Assembly (NCBI GenBank): GCA_023489485.1
Contig: JAMDCU010000064.1
Coordinates: forward strand, 1,209-44,723
Length of the DNA stretch: 43,515 bases
Direction of reading: 5' to 3'
Source: Chloroflexota bacterium
GTDB lineage: Bacteria; Chloroflexota; Anaerolineae; UBA4142
Shown: positions 8,954 through 17,711 of the stretch, in pieces
Layout of the letters: every line of letters begins with the position of its first letter
Numbering within the stretch: position 1 is the stretch's first letter
Program-made: the position numbers and the translations under genes
Notes under the pieces: model-generated
Seen by the model: only the letters and a program-made list of their open reading frames with translations
Told to the model about the DNA's origin: nothing
Database searches by the model: none

Positions 8954-9844
8954 ATGCGGGCAAGTGACTGGCTCCAACTCTTCGTCTCCGGTCTGGCGAT
9001 CGGTACAGTCTATGGGATGCTCGCCTTGGGCTTTGTGACAATTTATAGAGCTTCCCGCGTTGTCAATTTCGCCCAGGGCGATTTTGCCATGCTGGGCGGC
9101 TTGTTCACCGTCTACCTGCTGAAGACAGTTCACTTGCCCTACCCGTTGGCTGGAGTCCTCGCCGTCGTGATCACATCCACCATCGGCATCCTCATCTACC
9201 AACTGGTGATTGCTCCTCTTGGCAGAGCTAGTTTGGTAAGCATGTTGATGGTCACCATTGGAGCCAGCTTGTTTCTCCAGAACGGTGCTCTCATCGCCTG
9301 GACTTCCTACCCTGCCGACCTTCCCAGCTTTTCGGGGGATGCGCCCATTCGGCTGGGCACAATCGCTATTCTCCCTCAAAGTCTCTGGATCTTCTTGATG
9401 GCCGCTGTGGTCGTCACGGCTCTCTACTTGCTCACCAATCATACCCTTTTGGGCAAGGCAATGACGGCGACGGCCACGGACCCTCTGGCCGCGGCCGTCG
9501 TGGGCGTGAGCACAAGCTCCATGATGCGCTTGTCCTTTGCAATCAGCGCGAGCGTCGGCGCCCTCACCGGATTGTTCCTTGCGCCCATGCTCACATTGAA
9601 CTATGCCTCCGGTGCCATCTTGGGAATCAAAGGACTCACGGCATTGACATTGGGGGGCTGGGGAACGGCGACTGGAGCCATTGTCGGCGGATTGGCGCTC
9701 GGGGTCATCGAGACCTTCGGCGCGGGGTTGCTCCCTGCAGGCTACAAAGACGCCATCGCTTTTCTCATCCTGATCCTCATTCTCTATTTCCGACCATCCG
9801 GTATCTTGGGTTCAGCTGGGTCTGAGGAGCTCAGCCTTGACTAG
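8954..9844 (+). CDS. livH: Branched-chain amino acid ABC transporter permease, LivH type
   Basis: A 296-residue inner-membrane permease of the LivH family with about eight hydrophobic segments. The N-terminal pattern GLAIGTVYGMLALGFVTIYR, followed by VVNFAQGDFAMLGG, is diagnostic of LivH. A ribosome binding site (agggaga) precedes the ATG. It sits 15 bp after livK, and its end overlaps the start of the LivMGF fusion by 8 nt, so the three are cotranscribed and the last two probably coupled. It should form the membrane channel together with the LivM domain of the next protein. Confidence 0.9.
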   Translation: MRASDWLQLFVSGLAIGTVYGMLALGFVTIYRASRVVNFAQGDFAMLGGLFTVYLLKTVHLPYPLAGVLAVVITSTIGILIYQLVIAPLGRASLVSMLMVTIGASLFLQNGALIAWTSYPADLPSFSGDAPIRLGTIAILPQSLWIFLMAAVVVTALYLLTNHTLLGKAMTATATDPLAAAVVGVSTSSMMRLSFAISASVGALTGLFLAPMLTLNYASGAILGIKGLTALTLGGWGTATGAIVGGLALGVIETFGAGLLPAGYKDAIAFLILILILYFRPSGILGSAGSEELSLD

Positions 9845-12557
9845 GATGAGTCCGAGCAGAGTTAGACGCGGAACGGTAATCGGGGTCATGGCGGGTGCCG
9901 TTCTGGCACTCTGGCCGCTCGTCTATCACAACGACTATGTTTTGCTGGTCATGGTGGTAGCGGGGATTTACAGTTTGATGGCCATCGGTTTCACCATTCT
10001 CGCAGGTCAGGCACGTCAGCTCTCTCTCGGACACGGTGCGTTCTTTGGGATAGGAGCCTACACCAGCGTGCTGCTTACCACGCGACTTGGCGCGCCGCCC
10101 CCTTTAGCGCTACTGGGCGGAGCCCTGGCCGCGGGAGTTGTGGCTTTTCTCATGGGCAAGCCCGTCTTGCGACTACGCGGCTTTGTCCTCGCGCTCGTCA
10201 CGTTGGGGATGGGACAGATCTTTTTCGTCTTCGCACGCGAGGCGCGTGATCTGACCGGTGGATTGATCGGACTGACCGGAATCCCCTATTTCTCAATAGG
10301 AGGTTTTTCCCTCGACAATTTTCTACGGCAATACTACGCGGTGTGGAGCATTGTCCTGGTCGGTCTGATTCTGGGTGAAAGGGCTATACGTTCGCGCCCC
10401 GGTCGCGCGCTTAGGGCATTAGCTGTGAACGATACAACGGCCGCCACCGTGGGCATTGACTCCTCACATTGGAAACTCGTCGCCTTTGTCGTCAGCGCCG
10501 TGTACGCCGGGGCCGCTGGTAGTCTGTTCGCCTTCATCATGGGTGTGATAAACCCCGATGACTTTGGCTTTATGCTTTCCACCCTTGTCATCGTGATGAC
10601 AATGCTCGGAGGAATGGGCAGTCTCTCCGGCGCTGTCGCAGGCTCAATTCTCATGTCATGGCTAGCGCGGTCCTTTTCTAGCTACCAAGATTACAGTGGG
10701 TCTCTGTATGCTGTCACACTCATCCTCTTGGTGCTGTTCCTGCCAGGAGGTCTTGCGGGTGGGCTGCGCCAAGATCAAGTGGATCGGTTGCGGAGCTTAT
10801 TCAGGTTCGGGCAACTCGTGCCTGAATCTTGGAGGAGCGGACCCGCAATTCGAAAACAGCAGATCGCTGGACATCCGGACTTGAATCCAAGCGAACGGGA
10901 GCGGACGAGCACCGGTCTGACAGATAGGGGAACTCAAGTATCCGGAACTCGCATGCAGGTATTCCGCGGCGATGAACGGCACCAACCTCCTCGAATAGGG
11001 GACGCGCTTCTCAAACTTGAGAACGTGAGCGTCTCCTTCGGTGGTCTCCAGGCAGTGAATCATGTGTCACTTGTAGTGCGTGAGGGGGCGATTGCGGCGC
11101 TCATCGGTCCGAATGGAGCGGGCAAGACCACGCTCTTCAATACCATAAGTGGGCTGCAGCCCATTCAAGCCGGTCGGATCTGGTTTGCCGGTCGAGAGGT
11201 CACTCGGACAACCCCGCTGAAAATCGCGCGTCTCGGCATCGCCAGGACCTTTCAGAATGTGCATGTCTTTGGGAACATGACCGTTCTTGACAATGTGATG
11301 GTGGGAAGACATCGCCACGAGAGAGCCAGCTATGTCGATGCCGCCATCGGATTGCGCTGGCAGGCCCGCGAGGAGGAAATCTCGCGGGAGAAGAGCCGCG
11401 AGGCATTGGCTCTGGTCGGGCTTGAAGATTGTGCCAGTGTTCCGGTTTCCAGTCTATCCTACGGACAACAGCGTCTGGTCGAGATTGCGCGAGCCCTGGC
11501 CACCGAACCGAAACTCGTACTATTGGACGAGCCAGCCGCCGGGTTGAACGCAAGTGAACGCGCCGAACTGATGAAACGCGTTCCGTTTCTGCGTGACCAG
11601 GGGATCACAGTCCTCTTGGTCGAGCACGACATGGAACTTGTCATGGGGATTTCCGATACGGTAAGCGTGCTCAACTATGGACATTTGATCGCACAAGGCA
11701 CACCGACCGAGATCCAGCGCAACACGGAGGTGATCCAAGCTTACCTGGGCGTCAAGCGTGATGCCGGGCAGCCCTCCCCCCCAGACGCCACCCATCGTGT
11801 TAGCGTTGAGAGGTCTCCGAACGCGGCGAGCGGCAAAGAGAATGCAAGCCTGGAGCTCGATAGCATTTCGACCTACTATGGCTCCATCGGTGCGGTCAGA
11901 GATGTCTCAATGTCGGTCCCGGCGGGTGAAATTGTCACCGTTCTCGGAGCCAACGGTGCAGGCAAGACGACTCTGTTGCGCACGGTGTCAGGCCTCTTGC
12001 GACCGCGGGATGGTCGCATTCGATTCGGGGATCGCGAAATATCGCGTCTGACCGCGCCGGAAATCACCGCGGCAGGGGTTGGGCATGTTCTGGAAGGTAG
12101 GCATGTGTTCCCTACGTTGAGCGTGCAGGATAATCTTCGCCTCGGCGCGTACAGGCGCCGTGATTCGGCCGAGATCGCGGCCAATTGCGATTTCGTATAC
12201 GATCTCTTCCCGGTATTGCAGCAACGTCGTAACCAGATGGCAGGGACCTTGTCGGGCGGAGAGCAGCAGATGCTGGCAATTGGGCGGGCGGTGATGGGAC
12301 AGCCGCGCCTGCTCCTTTTGGACGAGCCTTCGATGGGACTTGCTCCTCTGGTCGTCGAGTGTATTTTCGAGACGCTGGTCGAACTTAACCGGCGCGGCAT
12401 GACCCTGCTCATGGTGGAACAGAACGCAGAGATGGCGCTTTCCATCGCGCACCGCGGTGTCGTCCTACAAACCGGGCGCGTCTTGCTTTCAGGAACGGCG
12501 CAGGAACTGCGCTCCGACGACCGCGTGCGCGATCTATACCTCGGCGGCAAATCATAG
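9837..12557 (+). CDS. LivM-LivG-LivF triple fusion: permease plus two ABC ATPase domains
   Basis: One uninterrupted 906-residue frame joins three normally separate subunits. Residues 1 to about 310 are a LivM permease (AGQARQLSLGHGAFFGIGAY near 56-75). Residues about 311-388 are a hydrophilic Arg/Ser-rich linker. Residues about 390-650 are LivG: Walker A GPNGAGKTT near 424, signature LSYGQQR near 540, Walker B LVLLDEP near 561. Residues about 668-906 are LivF: Walker A GANGAGKTT near 704, LSGGEQQ near 804, LLLLDEP near 825. All ATPase motifs look intact, so the fusion is likely functional. The TTG start at 9837 has gaggag 7 nt upstream; an ATG at 9846 is the alternative. It would pair with LivH and LivK upstream to make a complete importer. 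Confidence 0.9.
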   Translation: MTRMSPSRVRRGTVIGVMAGAVLALWPLVYHNDYVLLVMVVAGIYSLMAIGFTILAGQARQLSLGHGAFFGIGAYTSVLLTTRLGAPPPLALLGGALAAGVVAFLMGKPVLRLRGFVLALVTLGMGQIFFVFAREARDLTGGLIGLTGIPYFSIGGFSLDNFLRQYYAVWSIVLVGLILGERAIRSRPGRALRALAVNDTTAATVGIDSSHWKLVAFVVSAVYAGAAGSLFAFIMGVINPDDFGFMLSTLVIVMTMLGGMGSLSGAVAGSILMSWLARSFSSYQDYSGSLYAVTLILLVLFLPGGLAGGLRQDQVDRLRSLFRFGQLVPESWRSGPAIRKQQIAGHPDLNPSERERTSTGLTDRGTQVSGTRMQVFRGDERHQPPRIGDALLKLENVSVSFGGLQAVNHVSLVVREGAIAALIGPNGAGKTTLFNTISGLQPIQAGRIWFAGREVTRTTPLKIARLGIARTFQNVHVFGNMTVLDNVMVGRHRHERASYVDAAIGLRWQAREEEISREKSREALALVGLEDCASVPVSSLSYGQQRLVEIARALATEPKLVLLDEPAAGLNASERAELMKRVPFLRDQGITVLLVEHDMELVMGISDTVSVLNYGHLIAQGTPTEIQRNTEVIQAYLGVKRDAGQPSPPDATHRVSVERSPNAASGKENASLELDSISTYYGSIGAVRDVSMSVPAGEIVTVLGANGAGKTTLLRTVSGLLRPRDGRIRFGDREISRLTAPEITAAGVGHVLEGRHVFPTLSVQDNLRLGAYRRRDSAEIAANCDFVYDLFPVLQQRRNQMAGTLSGGEQQMLAIGRAVMGQPRLLLLDEPSMGLAPLVVECIFETLVELNRRGMTLLMVEQNAEMALSIAHRGVVLQTGRVLLSGTAQELRSDDRVRDLYLGGKS

Positions 12558-12609
12558 GAGATTGCGATAGTGGTTCGATACAAAACGGCAGGCAGGAGAT
12601 CAAAAACCG

Positions 12610-13143
12610 ATGTGGAAAAACAAACGGTACGTGGTCGGTCCGAACCCAGGAGGCAAATCCTGCGTCCTAACGGAACAGGTGCCCAACACGATGCACGAGC
12701 CCGGGCACTTTAATCGGGCAGAACTTTGGTGGACAGCCGAGATGCCGGTCGATAACACAATAACGGAAGACCGTTCACTCTGTTCCAAAACGCGCGAGCC
12801 GGTCGCGATGGGGGCCACCTTTCGGGCGCTGGAGCTGTTGCCGGATGATCAAGACATTGAAAGGCACAAAAAGATCGTTGAGCGACTTCATCATACGGTT
12901 GGCGCCAAGCACATGCCAACCGCAGAAGACTATGCCAAACATCCCAGTATGCACCGGACCGATACACTCGACTTTATCGTCTGCGTCAGGGGTGAGATAT
13001 GGCTCGTGACCGACACGGATGAAGTGCTCATGCAGCCGGGCGACTGCGTTATTATTCGCGGGGTCAACCACGCCTGGTCCAACCGGTCCGACCAGCCGTG
13101 TCTATTGATGGGGGCAATGCTCGACGCCAAGCCATCTATGTGA
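12610..13143 (+). CDS. Cupin-domain protein
   Basis: A 177-residue cytoplasmic protein with a single cupin barrel in its C-terminal half. The second cupin motif is visible as LMQPGDCVIIRGVNHAWSN (about residues 140-158), preceded by the strand FIVCVRGEIWLV. The N-terminal part is also largely beta (VPNTMHEPGHFNRAELWW) and may be a degenerate second lobe. Several His and Glu residues could bind metal, but which form the site cannot be settled by eye. It sits 52 bp after the transporter fusion, in the same direction, and 19 bp before the amidohydrolase. That suggests a small dioxygenase, isomerase or ligand-binding role in the same pathway. Confidence 0.75.
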   Translation: MWKNKRYVVGPNPGGKSCVLTEQVPNTMHEPGHFNRAELWWTAEMPVDNTITEDRSLCSKTREPVAMGATFRALELLPDDQDIERHKKIVERLHHTVGAKHMPTAEDYAKHPSMHRTDTLDFIVCVRGEIWLVTDTDEVLMQPGDCVIIRGVNHAWSNRSDQPCLLMGAMLDAKPSM

Positions 13144-13162
13144 TCAGCAAAGGAGAACTGCG

Positions 13163-14377
13163 GTGACATTCGTGCTCAAAGTGGGCGCGCTCATCGATGG
13201 AATGGGTGGCGAGCCCCTGCATCAAGCCGCCATCGTGGTGCAGGACGGTCGGATCTCGGCAATCGGCTCCGGAGACGCGCTCTCCTATCCATCGGATGCC
13301 GAGATCCTAGACGCGCCACGACAGGCGCTTATGCCGGGCATGATCGATTGTCATATCCATTCCACTGTTACCAGTTTCAACTTTATGGAGGATGCCCTGA
13401 TGCATCCGGCAACGCTCACCGCCTTTCTGGCCGCACGAGCTCTGCGCGAGACGCTCAAAGCGGGATTTACCACGGTGCGTGATGCCGCGGGAGCGGATAT
13501 GGGTCTCCGACAATCGCTCGAAATGGGACTGATTCCAGGCCCGCGCCTTCTCGTCGGCGGCGGTATCGTTCAGACCGGCTCGCACGCCCAGATGGTGCTG
13601 CCGAATGGGACGACGATCCGACCCGCGCGGCTCGCCTTCCCGCGTTTTTGCGATGGGATCGATACGGTGCGCAGGGGCACACGCGAAGCTCTGCGCGAAG
13701 GGTTTGATTTTATCAAGATTTGCGCTAGCGGCGGTGTCCTGTCACTGCACGATTCGCCGCACAACACCGAGTTCACCGTGGGCGAAATCAAAGCCGTCGT
13801 GGAAGAAGCCGCACACCGCGACAAGGCCGTGTCTGCCCACGCGGAAGGGACCCAGGGCATCAAGAATGCCATCGCCGGAGGCGTCTGGTCTGTCGAGCAT
13901 GGCACCATTCAGGACGACGAGGCGACCGAGCTGCTCGTCAAGAGCGGTGTCTTTCTCGTTCCCACCCTACTCATCACCGATTATATTGCCAAGCATGGCA
14001 AAGAGGTCGGGATCCGGGAGGCGTCGTTGCGCAAGGCCGCCCTGATGGTCGAGCTGCACGCGGCAAGCTTTCGTCGGGCGGTACGCGCCGGTGTCAAGAT
14101 CGCCACGGGGACCGATGCGTCAGGCAATCTCCATGGAAAAAACGCTCACGAGCTTGCGCTCATGGTTGAAAACGGGCTCTCACCGATGCAGGCGATCGTC
14201 GCGACGACTAAGACGGCGGCAGAGGTCTGCCGTATGAGCGATCGCATCGGCACGCTTCAGGTCGGCAAGATCGCCGATATGGTCCTCGTCAACGGGAATC
14301 CACTGGAGGACATTCGCGTGCTCGAAGACAAAGAGCGCTTGACTGTGTACCAGCAGGGGAAAAAGATAGATGCCTAG
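13163..14377 (+). CDS. Metal-dependent amidohydrolase family protein
   Basis: A 404-residue amidohydrolase-superfamily enzyme of the imidazolonepropionase/Xaa-Pro dipeptidase-like group. The metal site is complete: H64 and H66 in DCHIHS, the probable carboxylated Lys K185 in FDFIKICASGG, H226 in SAHAEGT, H246 in SVEHGT, and Asp 318 in IATGTDASG. A beta-sandwich formed by the N- and C-termini flanks the TIM barrel, as usual. The GTG start has a good ribosome binding site (aaggaga). Members hydrolyse amide bonds in cyclic or peptide-like substrates such as Xaa-Pro dipeptides. The gene follows the cupin closely and is part of the rightward liv-linked catabolic run. The substrate is not predictable. 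Confidence 0.85.
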   Translation: MTFVLKVGALIDGMGGEPLHQAAIVVQDGRISAIGSGDALSYPSDAEILDAPRQALMPGMIDCHIHSTVTSFNFMEDALMHPATLTAFLAARALRETLKAGFTTVRDAAGADMGLRQSLEMGLIPGPRLLVGGGIVQTGSHAQMVLPNGTTIRPARLAFPRFCDGIDTVRRGTREALREGFDFIKICASGGVLSLHDSPHNTEFTVGEIKAVVEEAAHRDKAVSAHAEGTQGIKNAIAGGVWSVEHGTIQDDEATELLVKSGVFLVPTLLITDYIAKHGKEVGIREASLRKAALMVELHAASFRRAVRAGVKIATGTDASGNLHGKNAHELALMVENGLSPMQAIVATTKTAAEVCRMSDRIGTLQVGKIADMVLVNGNPLEDIRVLEDKERLTVYQQGKKIDA

Positions 14378-14416
14378 CGCCAGCGTTGATCGAACATTCG
14401 AAACAGGGGGTGGACT

Positions 14417-15844
14417 TTGAACGGTAACGTGCGCAGTGAATCCATACAAACTTGGCGAGCCAGGATCGGTCTGTCGGTCGGCGATCCGCCAGCGGACTCT
14501 AGCTTGCTCGCCGTCGCTCGGCACCTCGTCCGTGAATCCTCCGTCCCACAATCCTTCGTTCCTGCCGGCTATGCCGTCAAACCGGGAGAGCGCGTACTGA
14601 TGGTGGTCAATAGCTTTTACGATGCAGCCGTCGTTGAAGCCATCGCACAAGCCGTCGTGGATGTGGGAGCGCGGGTAGACTTGATCTGCATCGACATGGG
14701 GCCGGACCGACCTCTCGACGAACTGGACGAATTCAAAGGCTTTATTCATAATTGGCCCGGCATCCCGGAAAAGAACGAGGTGCGCGGCTGGATCGAACGC
14801 GTTGGATGGGTGGAGCGCATCGCGGAAGAGCAAAAGTATGACCTGCTCATTCATGGCGTGGGACAGCCGCCTGTGCAGCGCACCTACCGCAGCGAAACTG
14901 TTCCCTGGACCGCGAGCGAGGTCTTTCCTTCGGCCGCTTTCCCACACGAGCTATGGGCGGCCATTGACAGCACCGCGTGGGACATGATCTGGAACAAGGG
15001 CCGGGGCGGCAGGGTGAGGATCACCGACCCGGAAGGGACGGATATTAGCTTTACGCTTTATGACGAATACTATGACATGGACCGGTACAAGGCGACCGGG
15101 TCTCATCCATTTTTCCAGTCCAAAGCCGTTTTCGGGCACCTGTTCGCCCGCCCCACACCCCCGCTCCTGCGGCAGGAGGATGCCACCGGTGTTGTCGCCG
15201 GTACGACGAACCACTGTAGTTGCCCGTACCCGAATGTGCACGCCACGATTGAAGGCGGCAGGGTCGTCGCCCTTGAGGGAGGCGGAAAATACGGGAATGA
15301 ATGGCGGACGCTCATGACGGCCACTCAGGACATCCAGTACCCCGAGTATCCCGACAAAGGTCTCTTCTGGTGGTGGGAACTGGGAATCGGCACCAATCCC
15401 AAGATGTTGCGGCCCCGGAATGCATTCATGCTCGCGGGATGTGGGACGACGTATGAACGACTGCGGTCAGGAGTAATCCACTTTGGTCTGGGGACTATGA
15501 TGGCGGGTCCCTCCGAACGCTGGGCCGCGCAAATGGGGTTCCCCTACGGGCACTTGCATATCCACAATTTGAATTGCACGTGTGACATCACCTGCCGAGA
15601 TGGAGAAAAGATCAAGGTGATTGACCATGGACACCTGACCGCGTTGGATGATCCCAAGGTGATCCAACTCGCGGCGACCTATGGAGATCCTAGGGACTTG
15701 CTGCGCGAGGTGTGGCGACCCTCCATGCCTGGAATCACCGAACCCGGGGACTATTCTAAGGATTATGCGCCCAATCCTTCGGCCTGGCTCAAATCTCGCC
15801 GTGAGTCGTCTCTGGGACAGAAAGGGCCAGTTATCGGATCATAG
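14417..15844 (+). CDS. M29 (thermophilic aminopeptidase)-like hydrolase
   Basis: A 475-residue protein resembling the M29 aminopeptidase T family, which is metal-dependent. An N-terminal Rossmann-like half has GERVLMVVNSFYDAAVVEAI near residue 56. The C-terminal half has ELGIGTNPKMLRPRN, then GTTYERLRSGVIHFGLG, and GHLHIHN near residues 378-384. That ordering of acidic and His residues matches the M29 metal-binding half, but I cannot align every ligand with certainty. It starts with TTG preceded by a purine-rich gggg stretch. It ends one base before the start of the metallo-beta-lactamase-fold gene. Proteins of this kind often sit with Liv transporters in soil bacteria. Aminopeptidase activity is inferred from the family only. 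Confidence 0.6.
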   Translation: MNGNVRSESIQTWRARIGLSVGDPPADSSLLAVARHLVRESSVPQSFVPAGYAVKPGERVLMVVNSFYDAAVVEAIAQAVVDVGARVDLICIDMGPDRPLDELDEFKGFIHNWPGIPEKNEVRGWIERVGWVERIAEEQKYDLLIHGVGQPPVQRTYRSETVPWTASEVFPSAAFPHELWAAIDSTAWDMIWNKGRGGRVRITDPEGTDISFTLYDEYYDMDRYKATGSHPFFQSKAVFGHLFARPTPPLLRQEDATGVVAGTTNHCSCPYPNVHATIEGGRVVALEGGGKYGNEWRTLMTATQDIQYPEYPDKGLFWWWELGIGTNPKMLRPRNAFMLAGCGTTYERLRSGVIHFGLGTMMAGPSERWAAQMGFPYGHLHIHNLNCTCDITCRDGEKIKVIDHGHLTALDDPKVIQLAATYGDPRDLLREVWRPSMPGITEPGDYSKDYAPNPSAWLKSRRESSLGQKGPVIGS

Positions 15845-15845
15845 A

Positions 15846-16706
15846 ATGCAAGTATCCGAACACGTCTACACAGATGAGCTCCAGTTTGGTGTCCAGACCC
15901 GAGCCGAGCAGACCTTGGAACGCGTCGTCTATTTCCATCTCGTCTGTGGCCGCGAGGCCGCGCAGATTGACGCTGGTGTAGCCGGTCGGCTTGACAACCT
16001 CGCAGCCTTGGTCAGGTCAAGCGGCCGTGAGCTGGCCCAAATCGATCGTCTCATTCTCTCACACGGCCATCCGGATCATATCGGCGGCGCGCTTGCATTC
16101 CGGAGAGCGACGGGCTGTTCCGTCTCCGCTCATCGCGGAGACCTGCAATGGATCGAGGATGTTAAGCAGCAGTACAGCGAGCGCCCGGTTCCGGGCTTTC
16201 ATCACTTAGTGCAAGGCTCGGTTCAAGTAGACTATTTGCTGGAGGACGGTGAACGGATCGATCTCGGCGATGATAGTCAGCTGCATGTGATTTTCACACC
16301 GGGGCATTCTAAGGGACATCTTGCCTTTTGGCATGAGCGAGACCGGGTGCTGATCGCTGGCGATAGCATTCCTGTACCAGGCCAGATACCGATCTACGAC
16401 GACATGTTGGCTTCCCTGCAGTCGCTCACAAGGCTAGAGTCCATCCAGGGAATCGAGGTCCTGCTCTCTTCATGGGATACGCCCAAGCGCGGGGATGAAA
16501 TACCGCTAGCCCTTGCGCAGGGCAAAGAAGTGATCAGGGGGATGCACCGGCTGGTCTTGAGTGCTCGCGATTGTCTCCGATCCTCAGACGTCACGACCGT
16601 CGGGCGAGAGATTTTGCCCGAGCTCGGATTGCCTGAGTCTGCACTCAATCCCCTCTTCCTCAGGACGGTGGAGGCACATTTACGAGCGGCCAATTCCTCG
16701 ACCTAA
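15846..16706 (+). CDS. Metallo-beta-lactamase-fold hydrolase
   Basis: A 286-residue MBL-fold protein. The metal motif H73-x-H75-x-D77-H78 is in LILSHGHPDHIGG, and later ligands appear as FTPGHSKGHL and LIAGDSIP. The start chosen is the ATG at 15846, one base after the previous stop. A longer frame reaching back to 15681 would overlap the M29-like gene by 160 bp and adds no conserved residues. Family members hydrolyse esters, lactones or thioesters (glyoxalase II-like) or oxidise substrates. It ends the rightward catabolic run, so it probably performs a late hydrolytic step in the same pathway. Confidence 0.85.
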   Translation: MQVSEHVYTDELQFGVQTRAEQTLERVVYFHLVCGREAAQIDAGVAGRLDNLAALVRSSGRELAQIDRLILSHGHPDHIGGALAFRRATGCSVSAHRGDLQWIEDVKQQYSERPVPGFHHLVQGSVQVDYLLEDGERIDLGDDSQLHVIFTPGHSKGHLAFWHERDRVLIAGDSIPVPGQIPIYDDMLASLQSLTRLESIQGIEVLLSSWDTPKRGDEIPLALAQGKEVIRGMHRLVLSARDCLRSSDVTTVGREILPELGLPESALNPLFLRTVEAHLRAANSST

Positions 16707-17090
16707 CCGCTTTACCATGATAACCACGTGGCTTGGGATCCAACTCCCCTTTACGATGGACGTCTGCCGAGGAACCGCTGAACCTTTTGAAGTTTGACCA
16801 TCTGGGTATATCCGCTCTTCTTTAAAGCGGGCTTTGCTCTTATGCCCGACGGCTACCGCTGCAACAAATCACAATCTTCAATAGCCGGAAACATGAGTTT
16901 CCGGGCCTTCGGTTGTTGCTGCCCTGGAGGATTAAAATTGCCTGTCGCAGAGTAGCATCAATCCCGGTGATGGCCGCACTCCACATGAGCGCAGCTCTTA
17001 CTCCCGATTTCATCAGTAGTCTAGCGGAAAGGGACATGACTATTTTTCGTTGTGGGCGCAATATGGATGGTATGCTTTTTTTACGTCGCC
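16707..17090. other. Gap between MBL gene and comM remnant
   Basis: No intact gene is evident. The sequence contains short weak hairpins after the MBL stop (for example ccgct/agcgg around 16811-16829) and one clear nested inverted repeat listed separately. The stretch looks like decayed DNA leading into the comM fragment. Confidence 0.4.
16861..16919. repeat. Nested inverted repeat
   Basis: The inner stem is a perfect 8-bp pair, ccggaaac (16885-16892) with gtttccgg (16897-16904), around an atga tetraloop. An outer 7-bp pair, gcaacaa (16861-16867) with ttgttgc (16913-16919), encloses it. The whole could fold as a two-tier RNA hairpin or be the end of an extinct mobile element. No T run follows. 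Confidence 0.5.
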
Positions 17091-17460
17091 CATCTGCAGG
17101 GCTTGCAGGCGATTCCACCCTATCACCGAACGCAGGACTTTTCGTTCGACCAAGCTCCTGCGATCGCCTCTGATTTTGCCGAAGTGCGCGGCCAGGAGCT
17201 TGCCAAACGCGAGCTGGAGATCGCCTCGGCCGCCCAACACAACATGTTGATGGTCGGACCACCGGGAACGGCCAAAACGCTCCTCGCCCGCTCGCTCTCT
17301 TCGATTCTGCCCGGTCTCATCCTCGAAGAAGCGCTCGAGGTCACGCGCATGTATTCGGTCAGCAACGTACTCCCCGCCGATGCTCCTCTCGTCCGGCAAC
17401 GTCCTTTTCGCGCGTCTTTACACGATTTCTCGCGCCGGACTCGTGGGCGGCGGGCGCGGG
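17091..17460 (+). pseudogene. comM/yifB-like Mg-chelatase-family ATPase remnant
   Basis: The translated stretch DFAEVRGQELAKRELEIASA (from 17172), then NMLMVGPPGTAKTLLARSL and LEEALEVTRMYSV, matches the central AAA+ part of ComM/YifB proteins (about 500 residues when whole). The N-terminal Lon-like domain is missing. After RQRPFR (about 17411) the homology continues in another frame as YTISRAGLVGGGRG, so there is a frameshift at about 17412-17420. It ends soon after, near 17460. The C-terminal half is absent. Walker A reads GPPGTAKT. This is a dead fragment, with no ribosome binding site that I trust. It marks a breakpoint between the rightward and leftward blocks. Confidence 0.75.
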
Positions 17461-17711
17461 AAGCGCCCACCGTTGGCGGTCTCGCCCGCCTCTCTGAAAG
17501 CCTTCCCCTGACGGGTGGGTGTCCCTCCGCCAGGGGCCGCGCCTCCAGCAAGGGTCGCGGAAGCTGCCACCTGAACCCCGGTTTTTATCCTGGAGCATCG
17601 TGCACAGCGGAATCAGGGTCTCGGAATGATATAAGGGCTACCACACTTTCGAAAGATCCTGCAATGGCGTCATGGATTTGGGCGCACGGATGACTTGAAA
17701 CGAAACGTCTC

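Noticed and set aside
15681-15845. Longer N-terminus for the MBL-fold protein
   Set aside because: It overlaps the preceding gene by 160 bp in another frame, and the conserved domain begins after the ATG at 15846.
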